From contig JALCBQ010000019.1 of the NCBI GenBank assembly GCA_028066335.1, positions 1 to 32,388 of the forward strand: a stretch of 32,388 nt of DNA. The letters run 5' to 3'. This DNA is from Pirellulaceae bacterium (GTDB lineage Bacteria > Planctomycetota > Planctomycetia > Pirellulales > Pirellulaceae). This document shows positions 32,301 through 32,388 of the stretch, piece by piece; the stretch's first letter is position 1, and the number at the start of each line of letters is the position of its first letter. The notes under the pieces were generated by a model. The model did not search any database. It was not told the DNA's origin and saw only the letters and a program-made list of their open reading frames with translations. The position numbers and the translations under genes are program-made.

Positions 32301-32388
32301 AAGCCTGGGGTTGCCTTCAACCCCCACGACCGCATCTGAACGGCCGGCTCGATAGGGGCCAATCGTACGGTAGCGGTAGGTGCTAAAC
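29376..32388 (-). CDS. VPS10/sortilin-type BNR (Asp-box) repeat protein (5' end outside the window)
   Basis: At least 1003 residues are visible and the frame stays open to the right edge, so the start is missing. The first part is a beta-propeller region with about eleven Asp-boxes of S-x-D-x-G-x-T-W type, among them TENSGHTW, SEDGGSTW, TLDGGKTW, STDGGDTW, STNEGQSW and SRNGGKNW. The opening IGPYRAGRSDAVVGV is the usual start of the first blade in this family. After the propeller comes a beta-sandwich segment (NRYVWDMRHSGADSFPG, then PGSYTATLYAG), then a helical C-terminal region and a lysine-rich end. Such proteins are exported and often called glycosyl hydrolases, but no catalytic residue is established; binding or scaffold roles are possible. 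A signal peptide would lie outside the window. Confidence 0.88.
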   Translation of the reverse strand, partial: FSTYRYRTIGPYRAGRSDAVVGVEGNPRLYYFGATGGGVWKTENSGHTWSNISDGYFGGSIGAIAVSKSDKNTLYVGGGEKTIRGNVSHGSGMWKSEDGGSTWVSIGLEDSRHISRIRIHPENPSVVYVAAMGHLFGPNEERGVFRTLDGGKTWKRVLFVNDEAGAVDLILDPNNPRIIYASLWKVKRTPYSLESGGEGSGLWKSTDGGDTWKEITDNPGLPQGPIGIIGVTVSPVNSQRLWASIEAKEGGIFRSDNGGESWERINEDRNLRQRAWYYSRIYAGPKNIDEVYVLNVGFWRSKDGGKTFSSQRTPHGDHHDLWIDPQDPQRMAIADDGGAQISFDRGINWSSAYNQPTAQFYRVTTDDHFPYRIYGAQQDNSTVRILSRSNGRSITDADWESTAGGESGHIAIDPRNNEVVFGGSYGGLLTRLDHRTGERRNITVWPDNPMGHGAIDYKYRFQWNFPIFFSPHDPTVLYTSANVLFKSTNEGQSWEQISPDLTRNDPLRLQSSGGPITKDNTGVEYYCTIFAAIESPHEQGVLWTGSDDGLIHISRNGGKNWENVTPPDLPEWSQINSIEAHPTEKGGLYVAATRYKSDDLKPYLYKTLDYGKTWTKITKGIDRKHFTRVVRADPGRKGLLYAGTENGIYISFNDGVSWKPFQLNLPIVPITDLVIKNDDLVVATQGRSFWVLDDLTLLHQLDSRILETESHFFKPRSTYRIAGGSGTRGGTETAGQNAQAGVVLQFYLSEPSAKKDIRLEIRNDKKELIKTVTKDRLRVQQGMNRYVWDMRHSGADSFPGMVLWGGGTQGPLTVPGSYTATLYAGENEHQVPCEILADPRSNATKEDYQAQFDFLISIRDKLTETHQAIISIREVRSQINSVLARLPEDESNAYKDLKEKAAKILAEVKEIEESLYQTKNRSAQDPLNFPIRLNNKLANLVGVVSTGNWRPTDQAVAVKNMLTKEIDLQLSQLKVILGKEIADFNTAVSNAKIPAIVIKKKKE

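Overview
The window looks like a piece of a planctomycete chromosome (Planctomycetota, probably Pirellulales or a relative). Base composition is moderate, near the mid-40s % GC by eye. I base the placement on recognised protein families, not on a marker-gene search: a PilM-type ATPase followed by two large single-pass membrane proteins with Gly/Ala-rich linkers, a large glycosidase-like protein with a GH38-type C-terminal half, a VPS10/BNR Asp-box protein, the cmk-plsC-rpsA order, and many genes without a clear Shine-Dalgarno sequence. Nearly all of it is core-genome housekeeping. I see no phage, transposase, CRISPR array, tRNA or rRNA.

Layout. Positions 1-2940 hold the 3' end of an unidentified gene, trmL (minus), ispG (plus) and a double-GNAT acetyltransferase (minus). 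Positions 3069-8341 are a minus-strand run read from right to left: HTH plus PTS-EIIA protein, rimO, pgsA, CPBP membrane protease, LpxL-like acyltransferase, Rieske ferredoxin. Much of that run concerns the envelope. Positions 8522-12225 are plus strand: a small putative lipoprotein, an HtrA-type protease with two PDZ domains, thiL and tsaE. The hslVU protease lies on the minus strand at 12311-14330, and an isochorismatase-fold hydrolase follows at 14585-15175.

Positions 15339-21350 (minus) are the most interesting block: a PilM protein that appears fused to a PilN-like part, followed by two membrane proteins, the first with a PilO-like C-terminus. All three carry Gly/Ala-rich linkers, and the block ends at a bidirectional terminator. 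It reads as a divergent planctomycete inner-membrane platform of a type IV pilus or type II secretion-like machine. Positions 21837-24938 (plus) encode the glycosidase-like protein. Positions 25046-28687 are cmk, plsC and rpsA (six S1 domains), with a good sigma70-type promoter for rpsA and a strong terminator after it. Positions 28688-29375 are intergenic with a perfect 12-bp inverted repeat and 12-bp-period tandem repeats. A large Asp-box protein (minus) runs off the right edge.

The points most worth checking are the PilM-PilN fusion with a PilN-like NLMP motif retained in cis, the loss of one N-terminal cluster cysteine in RimO, two families of short tandem repeats in intergenic DNA, and the glycosidase-like protein with no recognisable catalytic motif.
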